Assembly: GCA_039932715.1 (NCBI GenBank)
Contig: JBDTPN010000007.1
Coordinates: 43,958-107,957, forward strand
Direction of reading: 5' to 3'
Length of the DNA: 64,000 nt
From: ZC4RG30 sp039932715
Lineage (GTDB): Bacteria > Pseudomonadota > Gammaproteobacteria > Steroidobacterales > Steroidobacteraceae
Below the pieces are notes generated by a model that saw only the letters and a program-made list of their open reading frames with translations, ran no database searches and had not been told where the DNA came from. Position numbers and translations under genes: made by a program. Shown here in pieces: positions 18,850 to 27,432 of this stretch (positions within the stretch are counted from its first letter, which is position 1; each line of letters opens with the position of its first letter).

Positions 18850-19566
18850 TCAGGTTCCGCCCACTTTGGCGCTTTCCAGGGTCATGGACCATTCCACGCT
18901 GGTGCCACTGCGCCGCTCTACCTTCACCGGAAGAAAGCCCAGCTGCGGATCACACCAGAACCACGTGCCGTGTGGTGAGTCGGGGCGACCACTGCGATAG
19001 ATGATGGTCTGGCTAACACCCAGTGGTGTCTTGATGGAGGCAGTGCCTTCCTCGGAATACACGTATTCCTTGATCTTGGTCTTGTCCACCATCAGCACGC
19101 GCGTCGGCGCCTGCCCGGCAAGCAGCGCATGCATCAGGGACACCTGGATGGACATTCCATCCTGCAGGCCGGACTGCGTTGGCAGGTCCACTGGCTGCTT
19201 CTCGGCGGTGCCGGTCACGCGCCCACGTTCCCAATCGAAAACCAGGTCCTGGTCGCGGCGCTGGCTGTCGGTGCCATCGTCGCCGGTGAAGTGCTCGGGA
19301 AAGATCTGGCCGTTGCGAATGGAGAAAACGCTGCGGGATTTGAGTTCCGCGGGCAGCGCCAGCCGGAACAGGCCCTGCGCATCGCTTCGCGACGAATAAG
19401 ACCAGCGACCGTCCGGCAGCTTTTGCAATTCGAGCTTGCTGCGACCCGCCGACATGCCGTGCCACATGACATTGAAGCTGACGCTGAACGGCTGCAATTC
19501 AGCCGCGTACACCGGCGGTACCAGTGCTGCGGACAGTGCGATCAAGCCGGCGAAATGTTTGAACAT
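18850..19566 (-). CDS. DUF3108 domain-containing exported protein
   Basis: A 238-residue protein with an N-terminal signal peptide (MFKHFAGLIALSAALV, cleavage near YAAE) and a DUF3108 domain. The domain begins at about FSVSFNVMWHGMSAG and ends with LGFLPVKVERRSG. DUF3108 proteins are periplasmic, probably beta-rich and of unknown function. The reading frame is open further upstream, but those residues overlap purN and do not resemble a signal peptide. ATG 19566 is therefore preferred. The gene begins 2 bases after the purN stop, so it is probably the third gene of a purM-purN-DUF3108 unit. Confidence 0.87.
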   Translation of the reverse strand: MFKHFAGLIALSAALVPPVYAAELQPFSVSFNVMWHGMSAGRSKLELQKLPDGRWSYSSRSDAQGLFRLALPAELKSRSVFSIRNGQIFPEHFTGDDGTDSQRRDQDLVFDWERGRVTGTAEKQPVDLPTQSGLQDGMSIQVSLMHALLAGQAPTRVLMVDKTKIKEYVYSEEGTASIKTPLGVSQTIIYRSGRPDSPHGTWFWCDPQLGFLPVKVERRSGTSVEWSMTLESAKVGGT

Positions 19567-19568
19567 GA

Positions 19569-20183
19569 TTACAGCGCAGTGCCATCCAGGGTTGGCGAAC
19601 CGTCGTTCCATTCCAGGCGTCGGTCGGCCATCCAGCCGATCACCTGCGGGTAGATGATGTGCTCAATCGCATGAACGCGGGCTGAAAGTGTCTCCGCATC
19701 ATCACCGGGCAGCACCGGTACGCGTCGCTGCAGCACCACCGGGCCGCCGTCGAGCTGGGCAGTGACAAAGTGCACGCTCGCGCCGTGTTCGGCATCCCCT
19801 GCTGCCAGTGCCCGGGCGTGCGTGTCCAGGCCTTTGTGGTGGGGCAGCAGCGAGGGATGGATGTTGAGCAGTCGGCCGGCGTAACGCGACACAAATCCTG
19901 CGGACAGCACGCGCATGAAGCCTGCCAGCACCACCAGCGTGGCCTGGCTGGCATCGATGGCAGCGGCCAGCGCGGACTCGAATACAGTGCGATCGGCTGC
20001 ACTGTCAACCACCTGCGTGGCCAGGCCCAGCGCGCGCGCGCGCTGCAGTCCGGCCGCGGCGGGTTGATCGGAAATCACCACTGCGACGTCGGCGGCGATC
20101 TGCCCGGCGGCGCAGGCCCTGGCGATGGCCAGCATGTTGGTTCCGGTTCCGGAAATCAGGATGGCGAGCCGCAAGCGCTCCAT
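19569..20183 (-). CDS. purN: Phosphoribosylglycinamide formyltransferase
   Basis: Third step of purine synthesis: transfers a formyl group from 10-formyl-THF to GAR. The 204-residue protein shows the N-terminal ILISGTGTNMLA phosphate-binding loop, the catalytic Asn-His-Asp context LLNIHPSLLPHHKGLDTH, and the late segment VHFVTAQLDGGPVV. I took ATG 20183 (MERLRLAILISG), which has AGG five bases upstream. ATG 20201 is possible. It follows purM by about 20 bases on the same strand and precedes the DUF3108 gene. No defect seen. Confidence 0.96.
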   Translation of the reverse strand: MERLRLAILISGTGTNMLAIARACAAGQIAADVAVVISDQPAAAGLQRARALGLATQVVDSAADRTVFESALAAAIDASQATLVVLAGFMRVLSAGFVSRYAGRLLNIHPSLLPHHKGLDTHARALAAGDAEHGASVHFVTAQLDGGPVVLQRRVPVLPGDDAETLSARVHAIEHIIYPQVIGWMADRRLEWNDGSPTLDGTAL

Positions 20184-20203
20184 GCTGCCTGGGCGGGGCA
20201 TCC

Positions 20204-21232
20204 CTAACTGATGACGACGCCGGCAGTTCCGGCCCGGATTTCGCCTATGAAGGTGGCACGTTCGCCCTGCGACGTCAGTAGTTGCACAGACTGCTGCACG
20301 TGTTGTGGGGGAACAATGACCACCATGCCGATGCCGCAATTGAACGTGCGATGCATCTCGGCTGCAGCAATGCGTCCGGTGGCGGCCAGCCATTCGAATA
20401 CCGGGTCGCGATGCCATTGATCGCGATGCAGTTCCGCCTGCAGCCCTTCGGGCAATACGCGCGGAATGTTGTCGGTGAGTCCGCCGCCGGTGATATGGGC
20501 AAACGCGGAAACCGGCACGGCTGCAGCCAGCGCCAGCATCGACTTCACATAGATGCGCGTGGGTTCGAGCAGGCGGTCGAACAGCAGCTTGCCCTCGACC
20601 AGGGTCTTGTCGTCGGCGCCGGCGACCTCAAGCAGCTTGCGAACCAGCGAATAGCCGTTGGAATGCACTCCCGAAGAGGCCAGCCCGATGATGGCGTCTC
20701 CCGCACGCACGCGGGTGCCGTCGATGACGCCGCTGCGTTCGACAACGCCTACGCAGAAGCCGGCCAGATCGTAGTCACCGCCGTGATACATGCCGGGCAT
20801 CTCGGCAGTCTCGCCGCCCACCAGCGCGCAACCGGCCTGCACACAGCCTTCGGCAATACCACCGATCACAGCGGTGGCCACTTCGACGGAAAGCTTGCCG
20901 GTGGCGTAGTAATCGAGGAAGAACAGGGGCTCTGCGCCTTGCACCGCCACGTCGTTGACGCACATGGCCACCAGGTCGATGCCGATGCGATCATGGCGAC
21001 CGGTGTCTATGGCCAGGCGCAGTTTGGTGCCCACGCCATCGGTGCCGGACACCAGCACCGGCTCGCGATAACGCTGCGGCAGGCTTACCAGGGCGCCGAA
21101 ACCCCCGACGCCGGCCAGCACTTCCGGGCGTTGCGTGCGGCGGACCAACGGTTTAATGCGCTCAACCAGTTCATCGCCGGCATCGATATCGACGCCAGCG
21201 TCACGATAAGTCAGGCCACGGGAGTCTTGCAT
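20204..21232 (-). CDS. purM: Phosphoribosylformylglycinamidine cyclo-ligase (AIR synthetase)
   Basis: Fifth step of purine synthesis, ATP-dependent ring closure of FGAM to AIR. The 342-residue enzyme starts at ATG 21232 with LTYRDAGVDIDAGDELVERIK, the conserved start of PurM. It contains LVSGTDGVGTKLRLA, the ATP-binding VNDVAVQGAEPLFFLDYYA, GGETAEMPGMY and the late HITGGGLTDNIPRVLP. The longer upstream open frame overlaps the divergent phosphatidyltransferase gene and is ignored. The space to that gene (21233-21304) must hold both promoters; a TATACAAT-like box reads toward purM at about 21280. Confidence 0.97.
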   Translation of the reverse strand: MQDSRGLTYRDAGVDIDAGDELVERIKPLVRRTQRPEVLAGVGGFGALVSLPQRYREPVLVSGTDGVGTKLRLAIDTGRHDRIGIDLVAMCVNDVAVQGAEPLFFLDYYATGKLSVEVATAVIGGIAEGCVQAGCALVGGETAEMPGMYHGGDYDLAGFCVGVVERSGVIDGTRVRAGDAIIGLASSGVHSNGYSLVRKLLEVAGADDKTLVEGKLLFDRLLEPTRIYVKSMLALAAAVPVSAFAHITGGGLTDNIPRVLPEGLQAELHRDQWHRDPVFEWLAATGRIAAAEMHRTFNCGIGMVVIVPPQHVQQSVQLLTSQGERATFIGEIRAGTAGVVIS

Positions 21233-21285
21233 GCGGATGGGGTCTGGAGTGTCGGCCGCGGACAGGCTTAGGCTATTGTATAGGA

Positions 21286-21299
21286 GGCAGCCGGCTGCC
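21286..21299. promoter_or_regulatory. 14-base perfect palindrome between an AGGAGG ribosome site and the phosphatidyltransferase ATG
   Basis: The sequence GGCAGCCGGCTGCC is a perfect inverted repeat. It begins inside the AGGAGG ribosome-binding site (21282-21287) and ends five bases before ATG 21305. The AGGAGG-to-ATG spacing of 17 bases is too long for normal initiation, unless the hairpin folds and shortens it. It could also be a binding site for a protein shared with the divergent purM. Observed fact: the palindrome and spacing. Role is inference. Confidence 0.5.
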
Positions 21300-21304
21300 G
21301 CGTC

Positions 21305-21844
21305 ATGCGCCATATACCCAACCTCATCTGCCTGTTCCGTATCGTCCTGATCTTCCCGCTGCTGCAGGCCATGCTGGCGGGTAACCAGGCGCACATCCTT
21401 GTGCTGTTCACCGTCGCTGCCGTGTCCGACGGCCTGGATGGTTACCTCGCCAAGCGTTTTGGCTGGACCTCGGAACTGGGGCGGTTCCTGGATCCCATGG
21501 CCGACAAGCTGTTACTGGTTTCGGTATTCATCGTTGCCTCCTGGCTGGACATCGCGCCCTGGTGGGTGGCGGCCGTGGCGGCGGCTCGCGACCTTATGAT
21601 CGCCGGGGGCGCGCTGATCTACCGGCTGTGGTTCGGGCCGGTGCGTGGGCGCCCCACTATCATCAGCAAGATCAACACCGGGGTGCAGATCAGCTACCTG
21701 CTTGCCGTCATCCTCGCCAGCGCCATTGGGCTGCCACCGCGCGAGGTACTCGACGCGCTGGCCGTAGTGGTGCTGGTGACCACGGTGGCCAGTGGCGTGG
21801 ACTATGCGACGCGTTTCGTGCAGCGGGCGTTCGCACACGCATGA
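21305..21844 (+). CDS. CDP-alcohol phosphatidyltransferase family membrane protein (PgsA-like)
   Basis: A 179-residue integral membrane protein with about five hydrophobic helices. It carries the CDP-alcohol phosphotransferase signature SDGLDGYLAKR...GRFLDPMADK, with the four metal-binding Asp residues intact and Lys where PgsA often has Arg. This family joins CDP-diacylglycerol to an alcohol, such as glycerol-3-phosphate (PgsA). The classical pgsA usually sits near uvrC, so this copy next to hda may have another alcohol substrate. Its stop overlaps the hda start (ATGA), so both are translated together. Ribosome site spacing is unusual (see palindrome). Confidence 0.88.
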   Translation: MRHIPNLICLFRIVLIFPLLQAMLAGNQAHILVLFTVAAVSDGLDGYLAKRFGWTSELGRFLDPMADKLLLVSVFIVASWLDIAPWWVAAVAAARDLMIAGGALIYRLWFGPVRGRPTIISKINTGVQISYLLAVILASAIGLPPREVLDALAVVVLVTTVASGVDYATRFVQRAFAHA

Positions 21845-22521
21845 AACAGATTCCGCTGGGCGTGCGTTTGCAGGACCGCACTGTGTTCGGCAGCTTTGTT
21901 GCAGGCGACAACGCCCTCGCGCTGGCCGCCTTGCAGCGCATTGCCAGTGGCACCGAGCGCTGTGCATATCTTCATGGACCTGCCGGCAGCGGCAAATCGC
22001 ATTTATTACAGGCGCTGTGCGCGGCCGTGCCGGGTAGTGCGTATTTCCCTTTGGCGCTGCTGCTGGCCAGTGGCCCAGATGTGCTTGAAGGCGCCGATCG
22101 GCTTGCCGCAGTGGCGTTGGACGAACTGCAGATGGTGGCCGGTGACGCACAGTGGGAACGCCGGCTGTTCATCCTCTACAACGATTGCGATGCGCGCGGC
22201 ACGCGGCTGGCAATTGCCGCGCAGCAGCCCGCCATAGCGTTGGGCGTGGCATTGCCGGACCTGCGCTCGCGGCTGGCATCCATGCCGTATTTCGCATTGC
22301 ATCCGCTCAACGAATCCCAGCAGCGCGAGGCCCTGCAATTGCGCGCGGCACAAAGGGGACTCGAGCTGCCGGACGAAACTGTGCGTTACCTGCAGCGCAG
22401 ATATGCGCGAGACATGTCGAGCATGCAGGCCCTGCTGGACAAACTCGATGCGGCGTCGCTTGCAGAGCAACGCCGCCTCACCGTGCCATTCATCCGCCAG
22501 GTGACCGGCGAGACATCTTGA
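21841..22521 (+). CDS. hda: DnaA regulatory inactivator Hda
   Basis: A 226-residue DnaA-like AAA+ protein. It has YLHGPAGSGKSHLLQA (Walker A), AVALDELQMVAGD (Walker B) and a C-terminal lid ending with SMQALLDKLDAASL. It lacks DnaA's DNA-binding domain. The N-terminal MKQIPLGVRLQDRTVFGSFVAG resembles Hda proteins, whose N-terminus holds a clamp-binding motif (QIPLGV fits QL[S/P]LP-like use). Hda with the DNA sliding clamp stimulates ATP hydrolysis by DnaA after replication starts. It starts in the previous gene's stop codon and overlaps convergent wrbA by 32 bases at the 3' end. Confidence 0.92.
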   Translation: MKQIPLGVRLQDRTVFGSFVAGDNALALAALQRIASGTERCAYLHGPAGSGKSHLLQALCAAVPGSAYFPLALLLASGPDVLEGADRLAAVALDELQMVAGDAQWERRLFILYNDCDARGTRLAIAAQQPAIALGVALPDLRSRLASMPYFALHPLNESQQREALQLRAAQRGLELPDETVRYLQRRYARDMSSMQALLDKLDAASLAEQRRLTVPFIRQVTGETS

Positions 22522-23113
22522 GGTTCTGTGCGATGCGGGCCAGGCGCGCGCCCAGTACGCGGGCCAGGTGCGCCTCGTCTTGCGAAAGTTGGCCATCGCT
22601 GGCTACGGCAACCACATGCGAGGCGCCATACGGGCTCCCGCCGCTGCGGGTGGTGGAAAGCGCGTTTTCTGTATAAGGCAGGCCCATCACAATCATGCCC
22701 TGGTGCAGCAGCGGCAGGAGCATGGAAAGCAGCGTGCTTTCCTGGCCGCCGTGCATGGACTGCGTTGACGTGAACACCACCGCGGGTTTGTCCACCAATG
22801 CACCCTGTACCCACAGGGCAGAACCCTGGTCGATGTAGTGTTTCATCGGCGCGGCCATGTTGCCAAAGCGGGTGGGGCTGCCCAATGCAAGTCCGTCGGT
22901 GTCACGCAGGTCCTCGATGGTGGCAAAGGGCGCGCCGGAGTCGGGAACATTGGTAACCGGTCGTTCACTTTCGGCACTGACCGCGGGTACGGTGCGCAGG
23001 CGCGCGCGCGCGCCGGCAACGGATTCCACGCCGCGGCACACCTGGCGCGCCAGCTGGGCTGTCATGCCCGTGCGCGAGTAATAAAGCACCAGGATTTCCA
23101 CCGGCGTGCTCAT
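22490..23113 (-). CDS. wrbA: NAD(P)H:quinone oxidoreductase, WrbA type
   Basis: A 207-residue flavodoxin-fold enzyme reducing quinones by two electrons with FMN. It shows the FMN phosphate loop LVLYYSRTGMTAQLA, then LGSPTRFGNMAAPMKHYID and FTSTQSMHGGQESTLLSM, all typical of WrbA. Its start overlaps the transglycosylase stop (ATGA at 23110-23113). The last 32 bases run antisense to the end of hda, leaving no room for a separate terminator. Length is slightly above the usual about 200. Confidence 0.94.
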   Translation of the reverse strand: MSTPVEILVLYYSRTGMTAQLARQVCRGVESVAGARARLRTVPAVSAESERPVTNVPDSGAPFATIEDLRDTDGLALGSPTRFGNMAAPMKHYIDQGSALWVQGALVDKPAVVFTSTQSMHGGQESTLLSMLLPLLHQGMIVMGLPYTENALSTTRSGGSPYGASHVVAVASDGQLSQDEAHLARVLGARLARIAQNLKMSRRSPGG

Positions 23114-23724
23114 CGGCTGGCACGCACGTCAAGGCCCAGGTCATCGGCGCCGTTCCAGTTGCGGGTCCAGCGGTTGACCACCTGGTCAGGATATTGGCGG
23201 CGGCCAACGCTGCCGTTGTAGCGCGCCAGGGCTTTGCGCACGTCGTTGTGTTCGCGCAGCAGGTAGAAACGCAGGATGGCGCAACCCATTCGCATGTTGG
23301 CGTCGATCTGCGTCAGCTGGTGACGCTTCATCCCCAGCTCACTGGGCCAGAAGGGCATCACCTGCATCAGGCCAACGGCGCCTGCCGATGATACAGCCCA
23401 GCGATCGAAACGACTTTCCACGTCGATGACGGCCATGACAAGCCCCGGGGGCAGGCGCTGCTGACCGGGGCGATGTGACTCGCAGAACACGTTCTTGAGT
23501 ATCTGCATGCGTTCCGCCGAGTCGGGAACCAGCTTGTGCAGCTTGGGCTCCATCAGCGTGTACCAGACTGCGGACTCGAATTTATCGGGGAAGCAATCTG
23601 CCGCAGTGATCGCCGCGGAGACAATGCCCCTGAGTTCGGGGTCGCGCTGGGCATCGGCCCACGTTGGCAGCGCAATGGCCAGCGCCATTGCCGCAAGGCC
23701 CATGCGTGCCATGGCCCGCATCAT
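23110..23724 (-). CDS. Lytic transglycosylase, SLT domain, exported
   Basis: A 204-residue protein with a signal peptide (MRAMARMGLAAMALAIALPTWADA) and a soluble lytic transglycosylase domain. The catalytic Glu is in VIDVESRFD, followed by the family's SSAGAVGLMQVMPFWP and the late ALARYNGSVGRRQYPD. Such enzymes cut peptidoglycan to 1,6-anhydromuramic ends in the periplasm. I chose ATG 23724; 23721 and 23712 are possible. Upstream residues in frame overlap proS and are not signal-like. The gene is 19 bases after proS and overlaps wrbA by 4 bases. Confidence 0.92.
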   Translation of the reverse strand: MMRAMARMGLAAMALAIALPTWADAQRDPELRGIVSAAITAADCFPDKFESAVWYTLMEPKLHKLVPDSAERMQILKNVFCESHRPGQQRLPPGLVMAVIDVESRFDRWAVSSAGAVGLMQVMPFWPSELGMKRHQLTQIDANMRMGCAILRFYLLREHNDVRKALARYNGSVGRRQYPDQVVNRWTRNWNGADDLGLDVRASR

Positions 23725-23743
23725 GGGTCGCGCTGCGCGGCGT

Positions 23744-25453
23744 TTATCCCGCGATGCGATGACGCAGTTCTGCCAGTACGGCATCAGCGGCCAACTCCCC
23801 GGTCTCGCCCGTGCGTCGATTGCGGTATTCCAGCTTGCCAGCGGCAACGCCCCGGTCACCAATCACCACGCAGTGGGGGATGCCCAGCAATTCCGCATCG
23901 GCAAACTTTACACCCGGCCGGGCATCGCGGTCGTCATACAGCACGTCAATGCCGGCTTTCTCCAGTTCTGCGTACAAAGTGTCTGCAGTCTGGCGCACGG
24001 CTTCAGAACGATCGTGATTGAGGGTCAGCAGCATGACAGTGAAGGGCGCAATGGGCTCCGGCCAGCAAATACCCTTTTCATCATGGTTCTGTTCAATGGC
24101 CGCCGCCACGATGCGCGTCACACCGATTCCATAGCAGCCCATGAATGGAGCCAGGTTCTGGCCGGAAGGGTCGAGCACGGTGGCCTTCATGGCGTCGCTG
24201 TACTTGCGCCCCAGCTGGAAAATGTGGCCCACCTCGATGCCGCGACGAATGGTCAACGTGCCTGATCCAGCCGGGCTGGGATCCCCATTTACCACGTTTC
24301 GCAGGTCGGCTACCTGTGGCTCGGAAAGATCGCGTGCCCAGTTGACGCCGGTCAAGTGCAGGTCTTTTTCGTTGGCGCCGCAGACAAAATCTGCCAATGC
24401 CGCTGCCGCATGGTCGACCATGACGGGGATCTTCAACCCCACCGGCCCGATGAAACCTGGCGCCACGCCCGTAGCCTCGATGATGCGTGCGGGGCTTGCC
24501 ATGCGCAGAGGTGACGCAATGCCATCAAGCTTCTGCGCTTTCACGGCGTTGAGTTCGTGATCGCCGCGCAACACCAGGGCCACGACATTTCCTGCGCTGC
24601 CGTCGACCACCAGAGTCTTGACGCACTGGGCAGCGGCAACGTTGAGCATAGAACTGACCTGGGCAATGCTGCGCGCGGCCGGCGTGGCGACTGGGGTCAA
24701 AGCCTGCTGTGCAGGCGCGCGCACTCCGGACCAAGCTGGCGCAGGCGCCAGTTCCACGTTGGCCGCGTAGTCGCCGCTGCTGGACACGGCAATGGCGTCC
24801 TCGCCTGAATCCGCCAGCACCTGGAATTCCTCGGAGGCATTGCCACCTATGGCGCCGGTGTCGGCACGTACGGCACAGAAGCTGAGTCCCATGCGTTCGA
24901 ACATGCGCGAATAGGCGACCTTCATGGTCTCGTAACCTTGGGCCAGCGATGCTTCATCGATGTGGAAGGAATAAGCATCTTTCATGATGAATTCGCGACC
25001 GCGCATCACGCCGAAGCGCGGCCGGATCTCATCCCTGAACTTGGTCTGGATCTGGTAGAAATTGACTGGCAGCTGGCGATAGCTCTTGAGGTCGCGGCGC
25101 GCGATGTCGGTGATCACCTCTTCGTGCGTGGGGCCGATCACGAATTCGCGGGCGTGGCGGTCCTTGAGGCGCAGCAGTTCCGGGCCGTATTGTTCCCAGC
25201 GACCTGACTCCTGCCAAAGCTCTGCCGGTTGGACGGCTGGCATCAGCAGTTCCAACGCCCCGGCGCGGTCCATTTCCTCGCGGATGATGCGTTCCACCTT
25301 GCGCAGGGTGCGCAGGCCCATGGGCAGGAAGGTGTAGATGCCGGCCGCGAGGCGGCGGATCAGGCCCGCGCGCAGCATGAGCTGGTGACTGATGACTTCC
25401 GCTTCGGCTGGGGTTTCCTTGGCGGTATTGATGGGATATCGGGACAGGCGCAT
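23744..25453 (-). CDS. proS: Prolyl-tRNA synthetase (bacterial type)
   Basis: Class II synthetase of 569 residues, the bacterial architecture with an editing domain between motifs 2 and 3. Visible are the start MRLSRYPINTAKETPAEAEV, motif 1 region around LRKVERIIREEMDRAGA, motif 2 FRDEIRPRFGVMRGREFIMKD, the editing insert (about 225-390), motif 3 GCYGIGVTRIVAAAIEQNHD and the anticodon-binding C-terminus. ATG 25453 gives the family start; the 17 earlier in-frame residues do not. Divergent from pssA, with about 60 bases between them. Confidence 0.97.
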   Translation of the reverse strand: MRLSRYPINTAKETPAEAEVISHQLMLRAGLIRRLAAGIYTFLPMGLRTLRKVERIIREEMDRAGALELLMPAVQPAELWQESGRWEQYGPELLRLKDRHAREFVIGPTHEEVITDIARRDLKSYRQLPVNFYQIQTKFRDEIRPRFGVMRGREFIMKDAYSFHIDEASLAQGYETMKVAYSRMFERMGLSFCAVRADTGAIGGNASEEFQVLADSGEDAIAVSSSGDYAANVELAPAPAWSGVRAPAQQALTPVATPAARSIAQVSSMLNVAAAQCVKTLVVDGSAGNVVALVLRGDHELNAVKAQKLDGIASPLRMASPARIIEATGVAPGFIGPVGLKIPVMVDHAAAALADFVCGANEKDLHLTGVNWARDLSEPQVADLRNVVNGDPSPAGSGTLTIRRGIEVGHIFQLGRKYSDAMKATVLDPSGQNLAPFMGCYGIGVTRIVAAAIEQNHDEKGICWPEPIAPFTVMLLTLNHDRSEAVRQTADTLYAELEKAGIDVLYDDRDARPGVKFADAELLGIPHCVVIGDRGVAAGKLEYRNRRTGETGELAADAVLAELRHRIAG

Positions 25454-25516
25454 GGCGCAAATTCTAGCAGTACGGCCCGCGAACTGCCCCGCATCGTCTA
25501 TCATCGCCGGTCAATC

Positions 25517-26299
25517 ATGGAACATGAACCAGAAACAACACGACCGCGCAGCCGCAGCATCTACCTGCTGCCCAACCTGCTGACTACCGGATGCCTGTTC
25601 TCAGGCTTCTACGCCATTGTCGCCGCCATAGACGGAAACTTCGAACGCGCTGGCTTTGCGATATTCGCCGCCATGCTGTTCGACACACTGGATGGCCGCG
25701 TTGCGCGCATGACGCGCACCGAGAGTGCCTTCGGCAAGGAATACGACAGCCTCGCCGACATGGTGTCATTCGGAGTCGCGCCTGCCATCGTGGCTTACCA
25801 ATGGGGCGTGGCGCGACTGTTTGAATATGGCGCCGAATGGGGACGAGCCGGATGGTTGGCCGCGTTCTTCTATGCCACCTGCGCGGCGCTGCGCCTGGCG
25901 CGCTTCAACACGCGCTCGTCCCAGGACAAGCGATTCTTCGAAGGCCTGCCCAGCCCTTCGGCGGCGGCTATAGTCTCCGCGTTCATCTGGTCGTCCAGCG
26001 AGTGGCGCGAGCCTGGCCTTCCCGGTCTGCTGATGGCGCTGCTGGTTACCGCTTCGGCTGGCGCGCTGATGGTCAGCCGCTTCGGCTACAACAGTTTCAA
26101 GCAGATGAACATGGAAGGTCCGGTCAAATTTGCCACCTTCATCCTGGTTCCCCTGGGCTTCGTGTTGATTGCCATTTATCCGCCGATCAGCCTGATGGTG
26201 ATATTTGGTGGCTATGCGCTGTCCGGTCCCTTGCTGTGGCTGTATCGCCGTTCAAGCCGGGGCCAGCGACGTGTGCCCCCGCGGGGCACGCAGGAGTAA
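25517..26299 (+). CDS. pssA: CDP-diacylglycerol-serine O-phosphatidyltransferase
   Basis: A 260-residue multi-span membrane enzyme making phosphatidylserine, the precursor of phosphatidylethanolamine. The CDP-alcohol phosphotransferase signature is complete: FDTLDGRVARMTRTESAFGKEYDSLADM. It is the type II, membrane-embedded PssA (N-terminal YLLPNLLTTGCLFSGFYAI), unlike the soluble E. coli enzyme. ATG 25517 is the only reasonable start. The next gene starts 3 bases after the stop. The C-terminus ends in a basic tail (RRSSRGQRRVPP). Confidence 0.95.
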   Translation: MEHEPETTRPRSRSIYLLPNLLTTGCLFSGFYAIVAAIDGNFERAGFAIFAAMLFDTLDGRVARMTRTESAFGKEYDSLADMVSFGVAPAIVAYQWGVARLFEYGAEWGRAGWLAAFFYATCAALRLARFNTRSSQDKRFFEGLPSPSAAAIVSAFIWSSSEWREPGLPGLLMALLVTASAGALMVSRFGYNSFKQMNMEGPVKFATFILVPLGFVLIAIYPPISLMVIFGGYALSGPLLWLYRRSSRGQRRVPPRGTQE

Positions 26300-26302
26300 G
26301 CC

Positions 26303-26944
26303 ATGAGCCGGCGCTCGTCGTACCTGCAGGCCATGGGGCTTGAAGACTGGCGACTGCGTGAGCCGCCCATGCCTGCAGTGAGCGGTGAGCAATGGCACAC
26401 CATCGAAGAGGAAGTCGCCGGTTGTGTGCGCTGCCCACTGCATGAGTGCCGCACGCGCACGGTGTTTGGTGTGGGCGATCGCAGCGCCGGATGGCTGGTG
26501 GTGGGCGAAGCGCCCGGGGCCGAAGAAGACCGGCAGGGCCTGCCCTTCGTGGGACGGGCCGGGGGACTGCTCAATTCGATGCTGCGTGGCATCGGCCTGG
26601 CACGTGAACAGGTGTTCATTGCCAATGTGCTCAAGTGCCGGCCGCCCAACAATCGTGACCCGAAGCCCGAGGAAGTGGCGCAGTGCCTGCCATACCTGCA
26701 GCGCCAGATCGCGCTGCTGCAGCCGCGCATCATGCTGGCCGTGGGGCGAATTGCGGCACAGAACCTGCTGGCGACGGATACGCCCATCGGAAAACTGCGC
26801 GGCAGTGTCCATGCCTTCGGCGCCGAGCGCACACCGCTGGTTGTGACGTATCACCCAGCATACCTGCTGCGGTCACCCACGGAAAAGCGCAAGGCCTGGG
26901 AAGACCTCAAGTTCGCGCGACGCGTGTTCAATGGCACAGCCTGA
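26303..26944 (+). CDS. Uracil-DNA glycosylase, family 4 (Fe-S type)
   Basis: A 213-residue glycosylase that removes uracil from DNA. It has the family 4 loop GEAPGAEEDRQGLPFVGRAG, a 4Fe-4S cluster suggested by CVRCPLHEC plus the later Cys in VLKCRPPNN, and the C-terminal motif TYHPAYLLRSP, with the substrate-pocket His. It lies between pssA and rimI; the 3' end overlaps rimI by 14 bases. Such enzymes in relatives are often fused to or neighbours of rimI. No sign of damage. Confidence 0.94.
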   Translation: MSRRSSYLQAMGLEDWRLREPPMPAVSGEQWHTIEEEVAGCVRCPLHECRTRTVFGVGDRSAGWLVVGEAPGAEEDRQGLPFVGRAGGLLNSMLRGIGLAREQVFIANVLKCRPPNNRDPKPEEVAQCLPYLQRQIALLQPRIMLAVGRIAAQNLLATDTPIGKLRGSVHAFGAERTPLVVTYHPAYLLRSPTEKRKAWEDLKFARRVFNGTA

Positions 26945-27416
26945 TGTAAGCCTGCTGCCGCAGATCCTGATCCGCGACATGGGTCCGGAGGATGTCGCGG
27001 CCGTGCTGCAGGTGGAGCAGCAGTCCTATCCCTTTCCCTGGTCTGAGGGAATATTCCGTGACTGCCTGCGGGTGGGTTACTACGGCTGTGTTGCCGAGCT
27101 GCAGCACATTCTCATCGGCTATGCCGTGCTGAGCACGGGCGCCGGCGAAGCGCATGTGCTCAACCTCTGCGTTGCAGATCCCTATCGATGCCGCGGTCTC
27201 GGGGGAGCGTTGCTCGAACACCTGCTTGAATTTGCCAAGGGTCTGGACGTAGCCGAAGTGTTCCTCGAAGTGCGTCCTTCAAACCCCGCCGCGATCCGCC
27301 TCTACCAGGCACACGGTTTCAGCCAGATCGGCATACGCCCGGGGTACTACCAGGCCGCGGGTGGTCGCGAAGACGCAGTGGTGCTGCGCCGAACGCTGGG
27401 AAAGCGCCGCCGCTAG
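26931..27416 (+). CDS. rimI: Ribosomal protein S18 alanine N-acetyltransferase
   Basis: A 161-residue GNAT-fold acetyltransferase. The acetyl-CoA loop is in VADPYRCRGLGGALLEHLLEFA (pattern R-x-x-G-x-G/A), with the later LEVRPSNPAAIRLYQAHGFSQIGIRPGYY characteristic of RimI. RimI acetylates the N-terminal Ala of ribosomal protein S18. The start overlaps the glycosylase gene by 14 bases. The short basic end GKRRR is common in RimI relatives. Convergent with the DUF6152 gene, 16 bases away. Confidence 0.92.
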   Translation: MAQPDVSLLPQILIRDMGPEDVAAVLQVEQQSYPFPWSEGIFRDCLRVGYYGCVAELQHILIGYAVLSTGAGEAHVLNLCVADPYRCRGLGGALLEHLLEFAKGLDVAEVFLEVRPSNPAAIRLYQAHGFSQIGIRPGYYQAAGGREDAVVLRRTLGKRRR

Positions 27417-27432
27417 GTGTGGCGGACCCGTT

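Noticed and set aside
19569..20417. Longer purN version starting about 80 codons upstream
   Set aside because: The additional residues are Arg/His-rich, overlap purM, and are not found in PurN; ATG 20183 matches the family start.
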